Assembly (NCBI GenBank): GCA_026874595.1
Contig: CM049314.1
Span: forward strand, 17,166,729 to 17,230,728
DNA from: Sipunculus nudus
Lineage: Eukaryota; Annelida; Sipuncula; Golfingiida; Sipunculidae
Direction: 5' to 3'
DNA length: 64,000 nt
The notes beneath the pieces were generated by a model, which was given only the letters and a program-made list of their open reading frames with translations, did no database searches and was not told the DNA's origin. The position numbers were made by a program, and so were the translations under genes. Positions 1 to 14,400 of this stretch are shown here, piece by piece; positions within the stretch are counted from its first letter, which is position 1, and every line of letters starts with the position of its first letter.

Positions 1-824
1 ATAGTCGCCTCCATATGTACCATGTGACATGAGAAACATATCAACAATATCACGTATACATACAAAGAAACCGTCCATGGAATAGACCTTAAAAAGAAAC
101 TGCAAAAATACCAGTAAGTAATTTACATTATTACAGGAATTTTACATTTGTAAATGCAGTAATGAGTAAAAAATCTCGATTTTCAAAACATTTTAAGTCA
201 ATATTATGTGTTCACAACTTTGTTAATGCCACTCCACACGTGTTTACACATCACACTGAATTTGGTTAACATTTTCTTAACATCTGTTACATAGTATAGG
301 CCTACATGGTTTGGTGAATATTTGTCAAGGGCCTCAATGGCATGCAAGGCCCTGGACTACGTATGACCGTGTGCGACTGCGACCCGGTAGATGTGCACTC
401 AAGGATACCAGGTCATGTGAAGGAGATCGCAGGAAGGAGACCTCTTCGGGCAACCCCCCCCCCCCCCCCCCCCCCCGTCGCAGGAAGGCCTGCAAAACAA
501 TACACTCAGAGATATCCCTTTTGAGAAGGGATCGCCGATGGATTATTGAGGGCCGGTGACCGGGAAATGTGTGAAAACCAAGATAGGGCCCCCGGAGTTA
601 ATAATCTTAAAAGTATTAATTATACAGGTAATACGCAAATATTGCAAATATAAATGGGTATAATCTCATCGGACAAACCCGGAGCATATGTATGTCGCGG
701 CAATCCGTACAGGGGTATCAGAGGAGATACGGAAAATTACAAAAATCGCCTTAGGCTATTAATATATAGATAATATAATAATAATAATAATAAGTTTATA
801 ATAATTATAATAATAATGACTAAT
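1..824. other. Non-coding left edge
   Basis: AT-rich, with a 20 bp C-run near 456-476 and an ATA/ATT microsatellite at about 776-815 next to the orphan exon. No exon-4-like sequence of an M1 gene is seen here. Confidence 0.6.
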
Positions 825-980
825 TTGTCCTCGGTGTACAGCAGGCCCATGTTAGACACCGCTACGTATGCCGATTTTCTGACAATAGTGATATTAAATG
901 TCGACATGAATGTTGGTTCATCAAAGCAAAGGAAAGCTCTCCTGGCATAGGTCATTTGGAACTGTGTTGACGCCACGTAC
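825..980 (-). pseudogene. Orphan aminopeptidase N exon 3 copy with broken donor
   Basis: The minus strand, after acceptor CTCCTTCAG, reads YVASTQFQMTYARRAFLCFD then EPTFMSTFNITIVR and LLYTEDK. It is exactly 156 nt, like exon 3, and has no stops. The donor position reads ATTAGT where exon 3 has GTTGGT, so the GT is lost. The conserved Pro of AFPCF is Leu. No exon 2 homologue is visible to its right nor exon 4 homologue to its left. It is most likely a stranded relic of another, divergently oriented paralog, or a single-exon duplicate. Confidence 0.85.
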
Positions 981-1824
981 CTGAAGGAGAAAAAAATACT
1001 CCAGCTTACATAATATGTATTTAAAGATACGAGATCTACAATATACAGATACCATCACCGAGACTATGCTATGTGTATTATGGGTCAACATGTATGAATG
1101 TAGCGGTATATATACCAAACAAGCTGAACTGACGTTCCTTGTTGTGTTATCGGCATGCCTACAATCCGATATCAATACAAAATGTTGGTTGGAACTTTTT
1201 AACAGACAGCTTCTCAGCTTTCATTTGGATAATGTCTGCATACAAAATGCATTTAGTCCGATTGTTATATAATCGGCAAGTTTACGTAAAATTAGTTATC
1301 TCAAATGTTGTAACTTGCTATCAATGTTTAAACATAAACATATATATAAACATGAACTAAACAACCATGCGAGATACACCATGCAACGGAAATAGAAACG
1401 TTCGCAGATCAGAAGTATCTGTGCCTGCAGGACTTTAGCATGTGGCTAAAGGCTCCCCCATGTGGATTCTGCAAACACTCTTTATTAGGATCCATCTTAG
1501 ACTTGCATATGAAATATAAAAACTAGCCAGTATATATATTAACGAAAGATGTTAGACAAGAAGGAAGCATGAATGCGCTACGGAGGCCCTTACAAAAGCT
1601 TCACTGCTTTCACTTAGCACTAAGTGTAAAATCCTAACTACTGTCTTCAATCTACAAAATCCTTGGACCAGTCCTCATATTTGAAATTTTGCTGCCCCCC
1701 GGTCATCTTTAGATTTGATGCAATGTTTGCGTCCCCAGATGGTTGTGCGTTCATTTCCGTCCGTGTGTGTGTGTGTGTGAGCTCATAATATACCACACGC
1801 AATCTGAACCTTATCTCATGAAGC

Positions 1825-1955
1825 TTTCAGGGCATTTCGGGAATGGGCAAAGGAAAAATCTATTAGATTTTGGTGTGGATCCAGCATCTCCTCCGGATTC
1901 GGAAACGTCATCACGGAATATTCGGTCACTTGTGCACGAATGAACCTGGACATAT
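1825..1955 (+). repeat. Dispersed repeat shared with 56310-56443
   Basis: Shares GGGAATGG, AAATTTTGGTGTG, TCCGGA, GGATATTC and GTCACTT-TGCACGAAT-AACCTGG, in order, with 56310-56443. Confidence 0.6.
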
Positions 1956-4092
1956 TGGCAAAAACAAGTGAATGCAGACAAGGCCCAGCCTCACGCGTCG
2001 GGCAGTGTAGCCAATAGCAACCTGTTCACTTTTTCTTTAAATCTTAAATTTGCACAAATTACAAGAATCTTTTGCACTTATTTGCTCCTTTGACATATGA
2101 GAGCCTATCGGCTTTTATATTATAGTAGGCAATTATTCTTATATAAATACTAGCTGAGTCGTGTGTTCAAAATCAGAGTAATATTTTTACATAATATTTG
2201 TTTTTGGCAATTTTGTAAAACTGATTCTATGTGTGACAGGAATACATTACTGAAGATACCGTGCCCGTCGCGACCCTCAACAGACCATGTGGTATTTTAT
2301 GACAAATTAAACGTCGAGGTGTGTGAGTGTATGGCCTTGATCAGTAGAATTTATAAATGGTGTTTGTAGTTTGCGCGCAAGGGTGAGAATGAACAATGTG
2401 AGGAGGGCAAGGGTGAGAAGAGCAAGGTCAAGGGCAAGATTTATGGTCATCATCATAATAATTATCATCAGTGTCATTAAAACTGACTCAACAAGTGCTA
2501 GTTGGACAAAGAGACTAAAAAATGTCTGTCTGCCTGCCTGCCTATATGTCTGTCTGCGTGTGCGGCTGTGTGAATGGTATGGACTAAGTTTAAACAAACG
2601 ACTGAGTAACCCTTGGGAAGAAAGTGTGTGTGTATGTGTGTGTGAGAGAGAGAGAGAGGGAGAGCGGGGAGATACAGGGCGCCCGCTATCTAAGCATTCC
2701 TACCCAAGAGTTTTCAAAAGTCCTTTAATTAATCTTAATATTTTTTGTCGTAATAAATCAACTTCTGTAACATCAGAATTTTACAAAATTCAGTCATGTA
2801 TACATGAAACCCCCGGATGGGGTGACTTGTAAATGCAACACTGAATGCATGAATTGACATGCGGCATTGAGCTTTTATCTTCCTGTGTGAGCTAACACCA
2901 AACAGAATACCGCATCCATCATCTGACTCCATCATCTAATGACTGGAGAGAGAGGGGGCAGGGTTGGGAATCCAGGACCGTGTCAGACAAGGTTGTGTTG
3001 CAGAAGTTCCATCGCCACTGAAAAGACGAGACGTATATGTTCATGTTCAAATATATATACTGCATTGAATGTGGAATCATCCTTCAAGTCTGTAAGTATT
3101 AAAAACTTAAATATTGTGAATGTTTTTTAATGTATTGGTGCGTATACAATTTGAATTTGAAATGACCTGTCATGAAGTCTGACCTGTCGAACGACCGTAC
3201 GGCTAGTCTTTAATATTGAGACGAGGTATTCATAAATATCATGGCATTTTGAAGGGTAACAGCGAAATATGATATACATCAAACCTCGCCTTCGGACAAA
3301 AAGATGACAATTTATACGTTATTGATTTCTTGTGTTTGTAGGCTCTGCCTTTTTAAAAATAGATAACGAGTACAGCAGTGTGTCTTGTTTATATTAGAGG
3401 GCATTAGTCAGAATGAGCAGAAATTTAAGTAGTTGACAGACAGCTCACGTCTGACATATTTTAATTACCTTGACCAATTTTGCGATTTGGCGGGCGATAT
3501 CGACGTAATAATAGAAAATAATCCAAAGGGTCTAATATTTAAATATCGCTCCGTCATATAACAATCGTCTTTCTCCGTTACTCCTTCTATATCTAAAACG
3601 ATGTTTTTACGCCATCAGTGTAAATATTGATTCGAAATGACAGGAATAGTAATAATGCGATACCATATCACTACTACCTTTTTCACTTGACCAGGGAAAT
3701 AATGTAATATTTTTATAAGGTTGTGTCGATATTTGAAACTGTAGTTTGTTTTTGTACTATAAATAATCCTGTAATAACCCCTCGGTTTAACCATTTAAAC
3801 ATTTTATTGAGTAAGACTGCGTTAAGTTGAACATTAGTGCTCTCCTTAGTATATTTCTTTGTCACACATCTTTCTTTGTGTGCTCTGCAAAAACAATAAA
3901 TCCCAAGGTTTGCATGTTTATACATTAGTGTACGTAAGATTTTCCCCTTACAGACATTCGTAGTACAAGAATGAGTGTTTTCACATTTGATCTTTGTAAT
4001 TATGAAATGATTCATGGTTGCTTACGAGTGATGATCACGGTCACAAAATGCCACCTGCATTAATGCAAATTTAAGTATAGTTATTCTATTCA

Positions 4093-4296
4093 GAAGCGGC
4101 TCCAGGGGGGGTGTCCAGGGGGTCCGGACCCAACCCCCCTTTTCATCCGCCGCAACCTTTTTTTAGGATTTATGACATTTTGCGACCTTGCCCCCCACCC
4201 CCCACTTTCCGGAACTAGGGACCTTTTTTCAGGTTTTTCATTAGTCCTCCTGAGTTTGACCCCCCTTTTACTATATCCTTGATCCGCCCCTGCTAT
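4093..4296 (-). repeat. About 200 bp short dispersed repeat, GGGGCGGATC family
   Basis: The ends AGCGGCTCCAGGGGG and CTTGATCCGCCCCTG are inverted. Related copies lie at 8395-8600 and 13135-13300 (CAGGGGCGGATATAGGATTT). A MITE-like family with C/G runs in the core. Confidence 0.6.
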
Positions 4297-4875
4297 TAGA
4301 GTTACATAAAAGAGACAAAACACAATATGGTGTCAACTGATGTGCTCTGTAATGTACAAAGCATCAAAATGTAGGAGAATTTGCAGTAATCATGATACTT
4401 ATATATATCTAATTATACATGGTTATTGTCCACCACTTCCGTGAAACTTTGGACATTGATTTGGGTTAGTCTGTCCGTCCGTCTGTCCCTACGCCTCTCT
4501 GTGTCCTCGTCCGTGAAGTTTTCGTTTCCGTGCGATAACTTTCCTGGGTTAGTGATTGCTCTCATGCATACCTTGGTTGGGATTGATTTTGGAGTGTCTA
4601 TTTAAAAATTTATCATCCCCAGCTCCAAAACAATGAAATTTGTCCCCTTTTTCCCAATTCACAACAAATTATGGCATGTGGAGATATCATCATGGGAAAA
4701 TGAAAACTAAAACAGTCACAGTGATATATGGAGACATCTTAAGGGGAAAATAAAAACTAAAACATATTGAGAAGGTAAGCTTAAATAACAAGCCCCGGAA
4801 GCGAAGGACATAGATTCCACAAATATGCTTGTTTATTTAGTACAGGGTGGCTTGGGTGTCAATTGATGTGAGATC

Positions 4876-5104
4876 ATGACTGGCGGGAGAGGTGGATCAG
4901 TCGAAAATGGTTCCCACTGGAAGGAAAGGAACGAATCTCGAGGCGAGGGATGTGGCTGCAAAGCGGTCCTATTGGCTGTCATGTTCGTTGTTGCTATGGC
5001 AACTGTTGGCCTGTGTGTATATTTCACGCGCCCCCCGTGCCCGAATTGCTCAACTGGCGATATCTGGGAACAATGCAAGGTACTCGCCGCGGAAAAGGAT
5101 GAAT
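4876..5104 (+). CDS. Exon 1: cytoplasmic tail and type II membrane anchor
   Basis: The ATG at 4876 opens a 29-residue polar tail (Gly/Ser/Arg/Glu, ending GCGCK), then a hydrophobic stretch of about 21 residues (30-50), then a short Cys/Pro-containing extracellular segment. There is no cleavable signal peptide, as in type II M1 ectopeptidases. The donor at 5105 (GTAGGT) gives phase 1, which matches exon 2. A nearer GTACTC at 5080 would give phase 0 and does not fit exon 2 directly. An extra small exon in between cannot be excluded. Confidence 0.75.
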
Positions 5105-5376
5105 GTAGGTGTTTTGAAAGAAATATTATCGTCATTTAAATATTATGATATTGAGTCTTGAGATTTCCCGTACTACAGAATGAAAACAAATCAACAAATT
5201 TTAGTCCCCTTTTGGCTCATTATCACGACCATTAGAAGCCACTTTTAATTGATTAACATGATGGAGACGTTTATGAACCAGGAATGAAACAAAGTATTAC
5301 AGTGCAATAGTCAAATTGTAATATATAATAACATTTATAATTTCTCGCTCATACATATATGTATATATATAAATAA

Positions 5377-5429
<53 letters not shown>

Positions 5430-8400
5430 AACATAAACGGTAGATTGGTCTAATGTTTTAGAAATCTGAGCTGCAGTTCCGTGGTTCAGAGGTCGCCAGA
5501 ACCTGAATCTCCATGACTTCTGGATTATCTCTACCCTAGCTTACGTAGTAAACCTCCCAGTGAGGCCTATAATCACTTACAATATTGGTTGCGAGCGAGG
5601 ACACAGATGTTTAAATAAATCATATAATCCTGGATGTGTAAACCATTTAAAATAATTTAAAACCAGAAAATGTGCGGGTGCCCAAAAGACGTGCATGGAG
5701 CTATTAATATGCGTGAACTTTCTGTTTTAGTCACAAGATGACACTATTTTAGGGACTAGGCAGTAAATCTTATGCTTGGATTTCCATGATGAATGTGCTT
5801 GAAACCTAACAGCCAATCAGAAGAAGAATTTTGAAAACTGGCTGCTCCCTGTGACCTTGACCCTAGGCAACATGTCATTTCTGTTTAGAAACTTGCTCTC
5901 ATCGCTTCCTCACTTTGCACCTGGACAATGTTTCAATTTCTTATTGGAGGAAGAAAACAAGCAAAGTGTCATAGTTAAGGCTTTTGTTAACTAGATATTT
6001 TAATAAGACATTTAATTATATCAGTCAGGGCACCACCAGGAAACATGCAGTGCTCTTCGTCTCTGTATATAGGGATAGATCAGTATCCGTCAAGTATTCG
6101 TCTTTCTGTACCCGTGCATTTTCACCTGAAATCCAGGTATTCTCATCCAGGTAAACTACTGATAACAGTCAATCGCATTGTGGAACTAAAGGCTATAAAA
6201 TGTCCTTTTATAGGTTTATGTGAAACGAGAACGCAAACGACGGTCCCGCCGCCACCCCCGCCTACTCCGAAACCAAAAGTGACTGGACTCCGGCTAAACA
6301 AAACTTTGATACCAGTCCATTACAACGTGGAACTGAAGCCGGACATCTACCCTCCCGAACCGGCATTAACGTTTGACGGACACGTTGAAATCTGGATGAG
6401 GTGTGATGACGTCACCGATAGACTTGTTCTTCACATGTCGACGCTAACACTCGACAATTCCACAATTGAATTCCGAGAAGGGGGACCAGAAGGGAGGAAG
6501 CTTGACTTCCTGCGATGGCAGGAGGATACGGACCGTCAATTCTTCCTCCTTTACCTGAAGAGTACATTAAACAAGGGGTCGTTGTACTACTTCAGAACGG
6601 TGTTCAAAGGTACACTGAAACATTCTGACAAGGTTGGATTCTACACGTCGTCATACATCCAGGACGAGAAGAAAATGTAAGTTAATAGATGTATTGTTGA
6701 AAATGATTCTTTTGATTGATTGTTAGATTAATTGATGGATTAATTGGTCAATCAATTAATTGATTGTGAAGACATTGACCGATAGAAAAATTTAATGATT
6801 TCGTTATATGTAGGTTATAGTTTTTTACATATAAATGAAACCAATGACTTACTAATGGCTTGACTGAACTTTGAATAATTGTATAATTGATTGAACTTTG
6901 CCTGATTAAGAAACTGGACTGATTCCCTGAATGCCTGAATGGTACTCGGTATACCGAATCAAAAATTTTGTCCTATTGATTAAATAAAATCATTAAAAAA
7001 AAATAAAAGAATGTTCCATTAAAAACTTTGCGCAAAATGTACCACTGTCCGTTCTCATCTCTTAAAGATCGATATAAAAAAATGAATAATTAATAATCTT
7101 AAGTTTTTAATTGCACCGAAATAAATGTCAGTTATATTTCTGAGATATTCATTTTATTATATATTTCAAGTCATTATTAATTTATGTTTTTACTTGCCTT
7201 CTTCAACCAAGCCCTTTTGTTGTGCAGATATTGCCCTTATATTATACAGGGTTAAAAGTTGAATGGGATTATGACATTTCCGCTTTACTGGTATTGATAT
7301 CTGTACAACATATCTTCTTTTTTTCTCTCGTGTAGATATGTAGCATCAACGCACTTCAAGCCTACTAATGCCAGAAGAGCTTTCCCCTGTTTTGACGAAC
7401 CATCGTTTAAGTCAACGTTTAATGTGACTATTGTCAGAAATCACGAATACACAGCGTTGGCCAACATGGACTTACTGTACACAGAAAACAGGTTGGTGTT
7501 ATATTTTCTTCCTTGTATAATACCTGAATGAACCAAGGGATATATTTGTTTTTATCTTTTATTGATTGGTTAATTCTTAAATCTAGAACTAAAATTGTTT
7601 TATAACGCTAATGTTAATTTATTTGACAAAGATTAAGCTTGGTATTTCATACAGTTCTCTTAGTAGACGTTTTAAGGTATACCATTTTCCTGCTTGTGGA
7701 TGGTATTAACAAAATAAATTTTGAGTCCAATGGAGCAATGGTATTTTACTTTAAAGGCCGATCCTGCTGGTGCATTTTGGACCGAATTTTCATCCCTGCT
7801 TCATGAAGCTAGCATACTCTGTAGATTCAGAAATATTATTTGGGCTTTTATTTTCGTGGCTTTCATCGGTCAAGGTAATCTTCGGTTAGGGATCACCCTG
7901 CGGCAGCTGGTGGTTGACTTCATCTATATAGTTACTGTAGCTGGCTGATGAGTTTTCAGGAAAGGTGCATAAGGTATTACTTACAAAGGTATTTCTTTCG
8001 ATTGATTTTCCCAAATATCGTTCACAAACGGCCCCTAAAACGACGATTAACGTTTACAATTAACGACATAAAAACCTTTACTTTCATGTGAAATCTCATT
8101 TTATTACATATTCCGTGAAAATTTAAAAGGAATACTACATTTTTATCGCGCAAAACGGTAATTTTGACAGGAAATGAACGGTACATTTTTCTAGTGTTTG
8201 TAACCACAGTTACCGACTTTGGCTGAAAACACAAGGTCCCTGTCAACTGCTATGCATTACCACGGGGATCGTATGTCGCGATTTTTATACTCCCGTGCAT
8301 TTGAATCATCCATTAATGAGACACGCGGTACATCTTCCAAGGGACGGATTAAGGGAGTGGCTGATTGGCAGCAGCCAAGGGCCCGGTATTTAGAGTCCTC

Positions 8401-11400
8401 GAAAATCAGATAACAAAAAAGTGTAAGGAAGGGGTCCAGGGGGTCCGGAAGCCCCTCCTCCCTTTCCATCTGCCGCAACCTTTTATAAGGAGTCCAGACC
8501 AATTATTGCGGCCTGGACCGTCCACCCCCCACACCGGATCTGGGGAAAGTTTTGCCAGTAGCCCTCCCGGGTGGAACTCTCCTTTTCCTAAATCCTATTT
8601 CATGAAAACTTATTTGATGCTAGAGTGTGCACTATCCTTCCTTCTAAGGTTGATTGCGGATAATAATAATAATGATTCAGGACAACGAAGTAACACACTC
8701 ACTTCTATGACATTTCCTCTTTATTTTCGAAGATGACCGGCAGACCATGTGTGTGATACCCTTGTTGTAACGCTTATGTTACCTGATTACAAACGCATGT
8801 AAATCAAGAGGTGGTTACATTTCATATATGCACTGTTGGGATGAGTGAAGTGACAGGTTTTGCTTCAAATGCTCCCAGTAACTTACAATTGAAAAAAGTG
8901 GGGAAAAAACTAGTGATCAAACTGAACTATGGTGGGAGGAGGGACCGCATGTAAATTCAGGTGTTAACAAATTTATTAGTTCCTCCAGTTCAGCAGTTTC
9001 TTAATGTTTAAGGAATCCATCACATCTAATGTCATCACATTAAAAAATTCAATTTATCAGCCCTTAAGACCGGTGCATAGTATAGTATATATAATGACCG
9101 ACTGACACAGCAACACACCGAATATGTCCGATACATTTTTGTCCTTCCTGCACTCATGCTATATGCTGACTCGTTTGATTTTGTCCAGATTCATTTACTT
9201 GCCAAAGAATTTCCCTCATTGAGCCGACAAACCTCATTTTTGTGCGTATGACCACCCTCCCGGTTTAACAATTAGCGTTATTGAGATGCTGAAAGAGCGA
9301 GGGTTCAAATTTTGTCTGACCCTTGTGCCCCCCGTATAGCAAAATCATGGATCCACCACTGGTAACTTTTAGCCACCTGATTCTGAGGATGCGCTTGAGG
9401 CGCACACGGGAATCATTGTGTCAGCGTACCACGCTCATGAAGATGCTCAAGGTCGCAGTACCATAGAGTAAGAACCGATAATACACGTAGTTAGGTTCTG
9501 GTTCCCTTGCCCTGCACGTCACGCTGTGCCGGAGGCGTCTTCAGGGACATCTCAACGTGTGTGCAGCGTACCGAAACACCTTCACGTGTCTGTCTAAAGG
9601 ATCCCAACCAGACCACCGACCGACCGGTTTGAGGCATACATACACGGCAGGTTGCCGACATTGAAGTGTACCAAGAGTGTCCCTTGAAACATGCAGTTGA
9701 AACAAAAGACAGCGAGGATAAAACAGCACTTCAAAAGCTGCATTTTATTACCTCTATTTCGCCTTTTATAAACCTAGCATATATTGTTTTGTTAAAAAGT
9801 TCAACGATGTGTGCACAGCATGTGACTACATATTACTGAACATGGCCTGTTCAAATAGTTAGAATCACTGAGGACGGTCAGATCGCTTAACACGGCGTGA
9901 CCAAAATTTAAAATATATACCCGTAGGCTTTAAAAATCCAGTAGTTTTCTGGAGACACCATTTTTCAACTTACGTATGATACAGGACGAAGGATCTACCT
10001 CTGTATAGAATGTTTCAGCACTTTCTTTCTTTACACGCTTTCTGCAAAGAGACTGACATGTCATCCAGTCACTATAACAGGAAATCAGGTTGATATCAGG
10101 TTGATATCAGGTTGAAAAGAACAGCCAACTGTTGGTTATAACCCCCGCCTAAGCGGAGCGGGGATATAGTGATCAGCACCCTCCACCCGTCCGTCCGTCC
10201 GTAAACAATTGTGATATCTCGAAAAGCTTTATTACTTGTAGTAGCAGTGGCATCTTAAGGGTCTCCAGAGCTGATTAGGTTTTGGTCACACTTGAATGAT
10301 TTTTTTATTTTATTTATGGTTTTTAATACATTTTTTTTTACATTTCGTATATGCGACACGATATCTCGAAAAGTTTAACTCAGATTTTATGAGTCTCCAG
10401 AGCCGATTATGTTTCATTCACACTTCGTTTGTCTTGGAATTATTTATGAGTTCTTATTTTTTGCATTTTTTATGAATTTTAAATCCCATACATTTCACAT
10501 GCAATGCAGGATTAAAAAAAAACTATCACTCAAATGGATGTCTCATTAAGATGGAAGGCATGTCTTAAAGGTCTCCTTACATGAACAGGTTTAGGTCACA
10601 GGTTGATGGATTATTGGATATATGACTTTTTATATTTATGAAATGCAGTATCTTAAAAAGTGTTAATAATATCAATTTCTAATTAAAAAGACAGTCATAT
10701 TTTACTTTTATCCTCAATTGATTAGGTGTAGGAGCATTCTTATTTTATTTTGTAATTTTTTTCTACATACAGTATCTTTGTCATGTTTCAGATTCGATTA
10801 CAAGGTAAAGTACACGTTTCTCACATAAGTCACTTCCCGTATTGGCGGCAGATCGGGAACCCTGATAAAGCCTGTACGAAGTGGACCTTTAATGTTTTCG
10901 GTCAATTCTGTGTGTGTGTGGGGGGGGGGGGCGGTGTATGTGTGTCTTTGTGTGTGTACACATTTCTCACATTCCTGTTTGGCGGGGGATCCAGTTCTCT
11001 GGACATTTTCCAGTTACACCAATGACAGGTTTTTTCATCGCGTGACTTTTTTTAAGGGACGATGGTTTCGTGGCAGATGTCTTTAAACGGTTCTACAGTG
11101 AAGCCAGTTTACCTGACCACGTGACTTTTTTCACAGGGACGATGGTTTCGTGGCAGATGTCTTTCAGCAGTCTGTAGTGATGCCGGTATACCTTGTTGCC
11201 TTTGCGGTGTCAGACTATGTACAGAAAAACAAAACAACGGATGCAGGAACTTTTGTAAGTAATTTACTGATGTGCCGTTCAGCCACATTTGAATTATAGA
11301 CAATGACAAGCAATATCTTGATCGTGTTTTACAATGTGTTCTGAAAATAGGATGTAGAAGCATCTTGATCATGCTCGTTTGTTATAATTGTTGATATTGC

Positions 11401-14400
11401 ATTTATATCATCTCGCCATACAAATATTTAGTTCGTTATATTACATTTGCTTTTAATCAGTTCGTATATATTAATTCAGTCATATCAATTCGTGTATTAA
11501 ACCAGTAGCCCACGCAAAATGACGCTCATTAATTATTCATTTGTAAAGCCCAGACCACACAAACATAGCTGGCCTTATTCGAGTTCCACAATAGATTTAC
11601 TTAAAACTTGTCTGTATTTTTTTTTATGTTTGAACTACCCAGGTTCAGTGGTTCTGAGCTAAGCCCGTTATGCTTGAAACAGACCACATGGTCGTGTGTT
11701 CATCTTTGGTCAGCAGTACCTGAGAATGTTTATGTTTTAAATTGATAAACAATGATGACGTGTGGAATACAATTTTAGTTGTGGTCCATCATAGGTGGCG
11801 CTACCCAGAGAATCGCTAATATCAAGTAAATCATCAGAGTTAATGTAGAAAATAACTAAAGACAGACAAAGATGGAGCCACCTACAGCTGCTATTTAAAC
11901 ACTGTTAGAGTATGTCTGAAAACGTGGGTAATGATAACGAGTGCAATTCCTGAGACGTTTAATATTATGTAGGAAAACACATCAAATCTTCAAATTTTCT
12001 AATCGATGAACTTTAATGTGCATTGTGAAAATGCCATTTGGAAGTTATTTATTATATTTATTCTGGGAAATCGTTATCCATGATAAGATACTGTTAACCG
12101 CATTAATTATATATACATCTAAAGGAATAAAAAAATATCATGATTAATGAATGTCCACGAATAAGACATTAGAAAATAATCTGATTAATTCATACACATT
12201 GAAAATCCCGCGTTGTCAAAAATTATCAAACAAGATGTAAAACTTAAGTTTCAATATGTCCTGACCTGTGTAGGAAAAAAGTGGGGGGAAAAAAGGAAAA
12301 AAAGGAAGTAAATACACATAGAAATGTTTCATCTAAAGCTAAGATTCCTTTTGTACGGAATGCGAAATGCGGCATCCGGAACGGGTGTTGAGAGATATTA
12401 TATGAACCTGTACGACGGCATGCACGTTTTCTATGTGTTGCCCCTGGATACCATCCGGAACTTTCAAAAATCGCTACATGTACCGATTCGTTTTGCTGGT
12501 TTCCGCATGCATAAGGGATCTCACTTTTTTATTTAGTATATACCAATTTTATACGCATTCCGCATTCCGTACATAAGATATATCAGCTTAACACACACTC
12601 ACACACATATACCCACAACAGAAAGCACTAAGAGAGCGCATACCTCCTCTGACATCCGTGATTTCATAATCAGGTTGGCTGCTCGTACATTTGTTCATTT
12701 ACATCTGATCGATGTGAGACAGAACAATAGCTGTTGCTGCCACCATCGGTCTCCTGGAGCTCTGATTGTTCTTTATCAAGTAATATTCCTATTATCATGT
12801 AATATTCCTATTATCATATTAATATTCCTATAATCCATCCAGCCGATCTGGAGATTTTTTTGCATGTATCTGTACTACACGGGTACTATCTTCTGATTTA
12901 CCTCAACCTAGGTTTTTTCGCTATAACCGAAAAAAAAACACAGGCCGAATTAAGTGATGTCATTCCAGGTATTTCGAGAAACCACATTATTGTGTGACAG
13001 TATTTGTTCTCTGCTTAAACACGTACCATTGTCAATATTGTTCATTACTATAATGAAAGTAAACAGAATGTCACCGAAGAAATAAAATCCATGCTGTGAT
13101 GTGTATACTATTGTTATGGTTCAACAACCCTATCCAGGGGCGGATATAGGATTTAGGAAAAGGGGGGGGGGAGTTTTCAACCAAGGACGACTTTTGAAAA
13201 ACCTATAAAAAGTCCTCAGATCCAGAAAGGGAGGGGGGTCCAGGCCGGAAACATTTGTCTGAAACCCTTAAAAAAGGTTGTATTTTACTCCAGGATTATG
13301 AGCATCTGGGGTACCAATACAAAGGTTGGGCAACCGTGTCCATAATTTTAATTTCCTGAGAGGACATATCCGGAATTTTTTTTGCACATCCTTGGTCTAA
13401 CTTTTGCAATTTATACCCTGAAGAAAGTCACTTTACCGTAACTCAGATAACTTTCAGTCAGCAGAGCTAAAATAGTGATTTCATAGCAGAAATTATAATT
13501 TGTTATCATGATTAAAAGAAAATGGCATCTTTCATTTACCAAGACTTTTTAACTTGAACCCATTGATATTCTGCATTACAGTTGGTTTGCAAGACTTAAA
13601 ATATGTGGGGCACAGTGCGTGGATGGGGTAACATGCTCGGTGAAATAAACAATTCACACACCGTGTCAGGTGCATGGTCGTTCCTCACCAACAGTCAAAG
13701 GGTGTCCAAAAGGTATACAAATGTTGTCTGACAAGCTTAGTGCATTCCTGCTATTTTTCAGGTTCGACATTGGGGTCGCAGGGATTATGCGGATCAAATT
13801 GATTTTGCTTTGAATATCACCGGAGAAATGATAGAAGCATTTGAAAATTATACTGGAATTCCTCACCAAGTAGCCAAGACAGGTATGTCGCAATGATTGT
13901 TAATCTCAGTTTATGTTAATATACGAGTCAGTTGGTGTGAATTCATGTTTCTTAACATATGTTATATTGTCACATCGGTACTTATTTTGCTTACTTTCAC
14001 GACATTGACCTATGGCCAAATGGATGGGCGTTTTCATTAATTGCAACTTAATTATTTCGATGAGAGAAAGTCAAATGAATGATTTGACAGTTTGACAGAT
14101 ATTTCATCCAACATGACCTTCCTATTAATCCTATTATGTGGGGACCAACCATTTGACCTATTCATCATGTGCAGAGCAGTTGCGAGCAACCAATCAAATT
14201 ACCGTTGGCAATGTATACTGCCAATCATCCGACAAGAGCAAAATTTGCATAATTTGCTCGACTCTACCGAACAGAACATGTGTAATCTGTACCAGTGCGC
14301 GTGTCGGCCTGTTTTCTGGGATATTTATTTATACAAAGGAGACAGTATAGAAAGTTCTAGGCCAAACGTTGCAGTAGCAATTCCTCCAACTAATGTCTTA

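Larger units (their letters stand above)
981..4875. other. Upstream region of the first gene
   Basis: Contains TG and GA microsatellites (1764-1782, 2620-2660), copies of two dispersed repeats and a CCGT-rich fragment (4468-4510). No M1 exon on either strand and no convincing TATA-type promoter before 4876. Confidence 0.5.
7492..11136. other. Intron 3
   Basis: Includes the 8355 short repeat, the 10139 hairpin-headed element, a G-run with TG microsatellite (10905-10955) and the duplicated exon 4 front end. The 9.1-10.0 kb part shows nothing recognisable. Confidence 0.5.
11255..13761. other. Intron 4
   Basis: Holds the 12345-12583 inverted repeat and the 13132 short repeat; the rest is AT-rich unique-looking DNA. 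Confidence 0.5.

Noticed and set aside
311-559. Overlapping open frames with a poly-Pro stretch
   Set aside because: The prolines come from a C-run of about 20; no further coding evidence.
2371-2832. 153-codon open frame
   Set aside because: Built from AGGGC/GTGAG, TCATCA, TGTCTGCC and TG/GA simple sequence; no splice or homology support.
5080-5081. Alternative exon 1 donor (CAAG|GTACTC)
   Set aside because: Would leave exon 1 in phase 0 while exon 2 needs phase 1; the GTAGGT at 5105 restores the frame.
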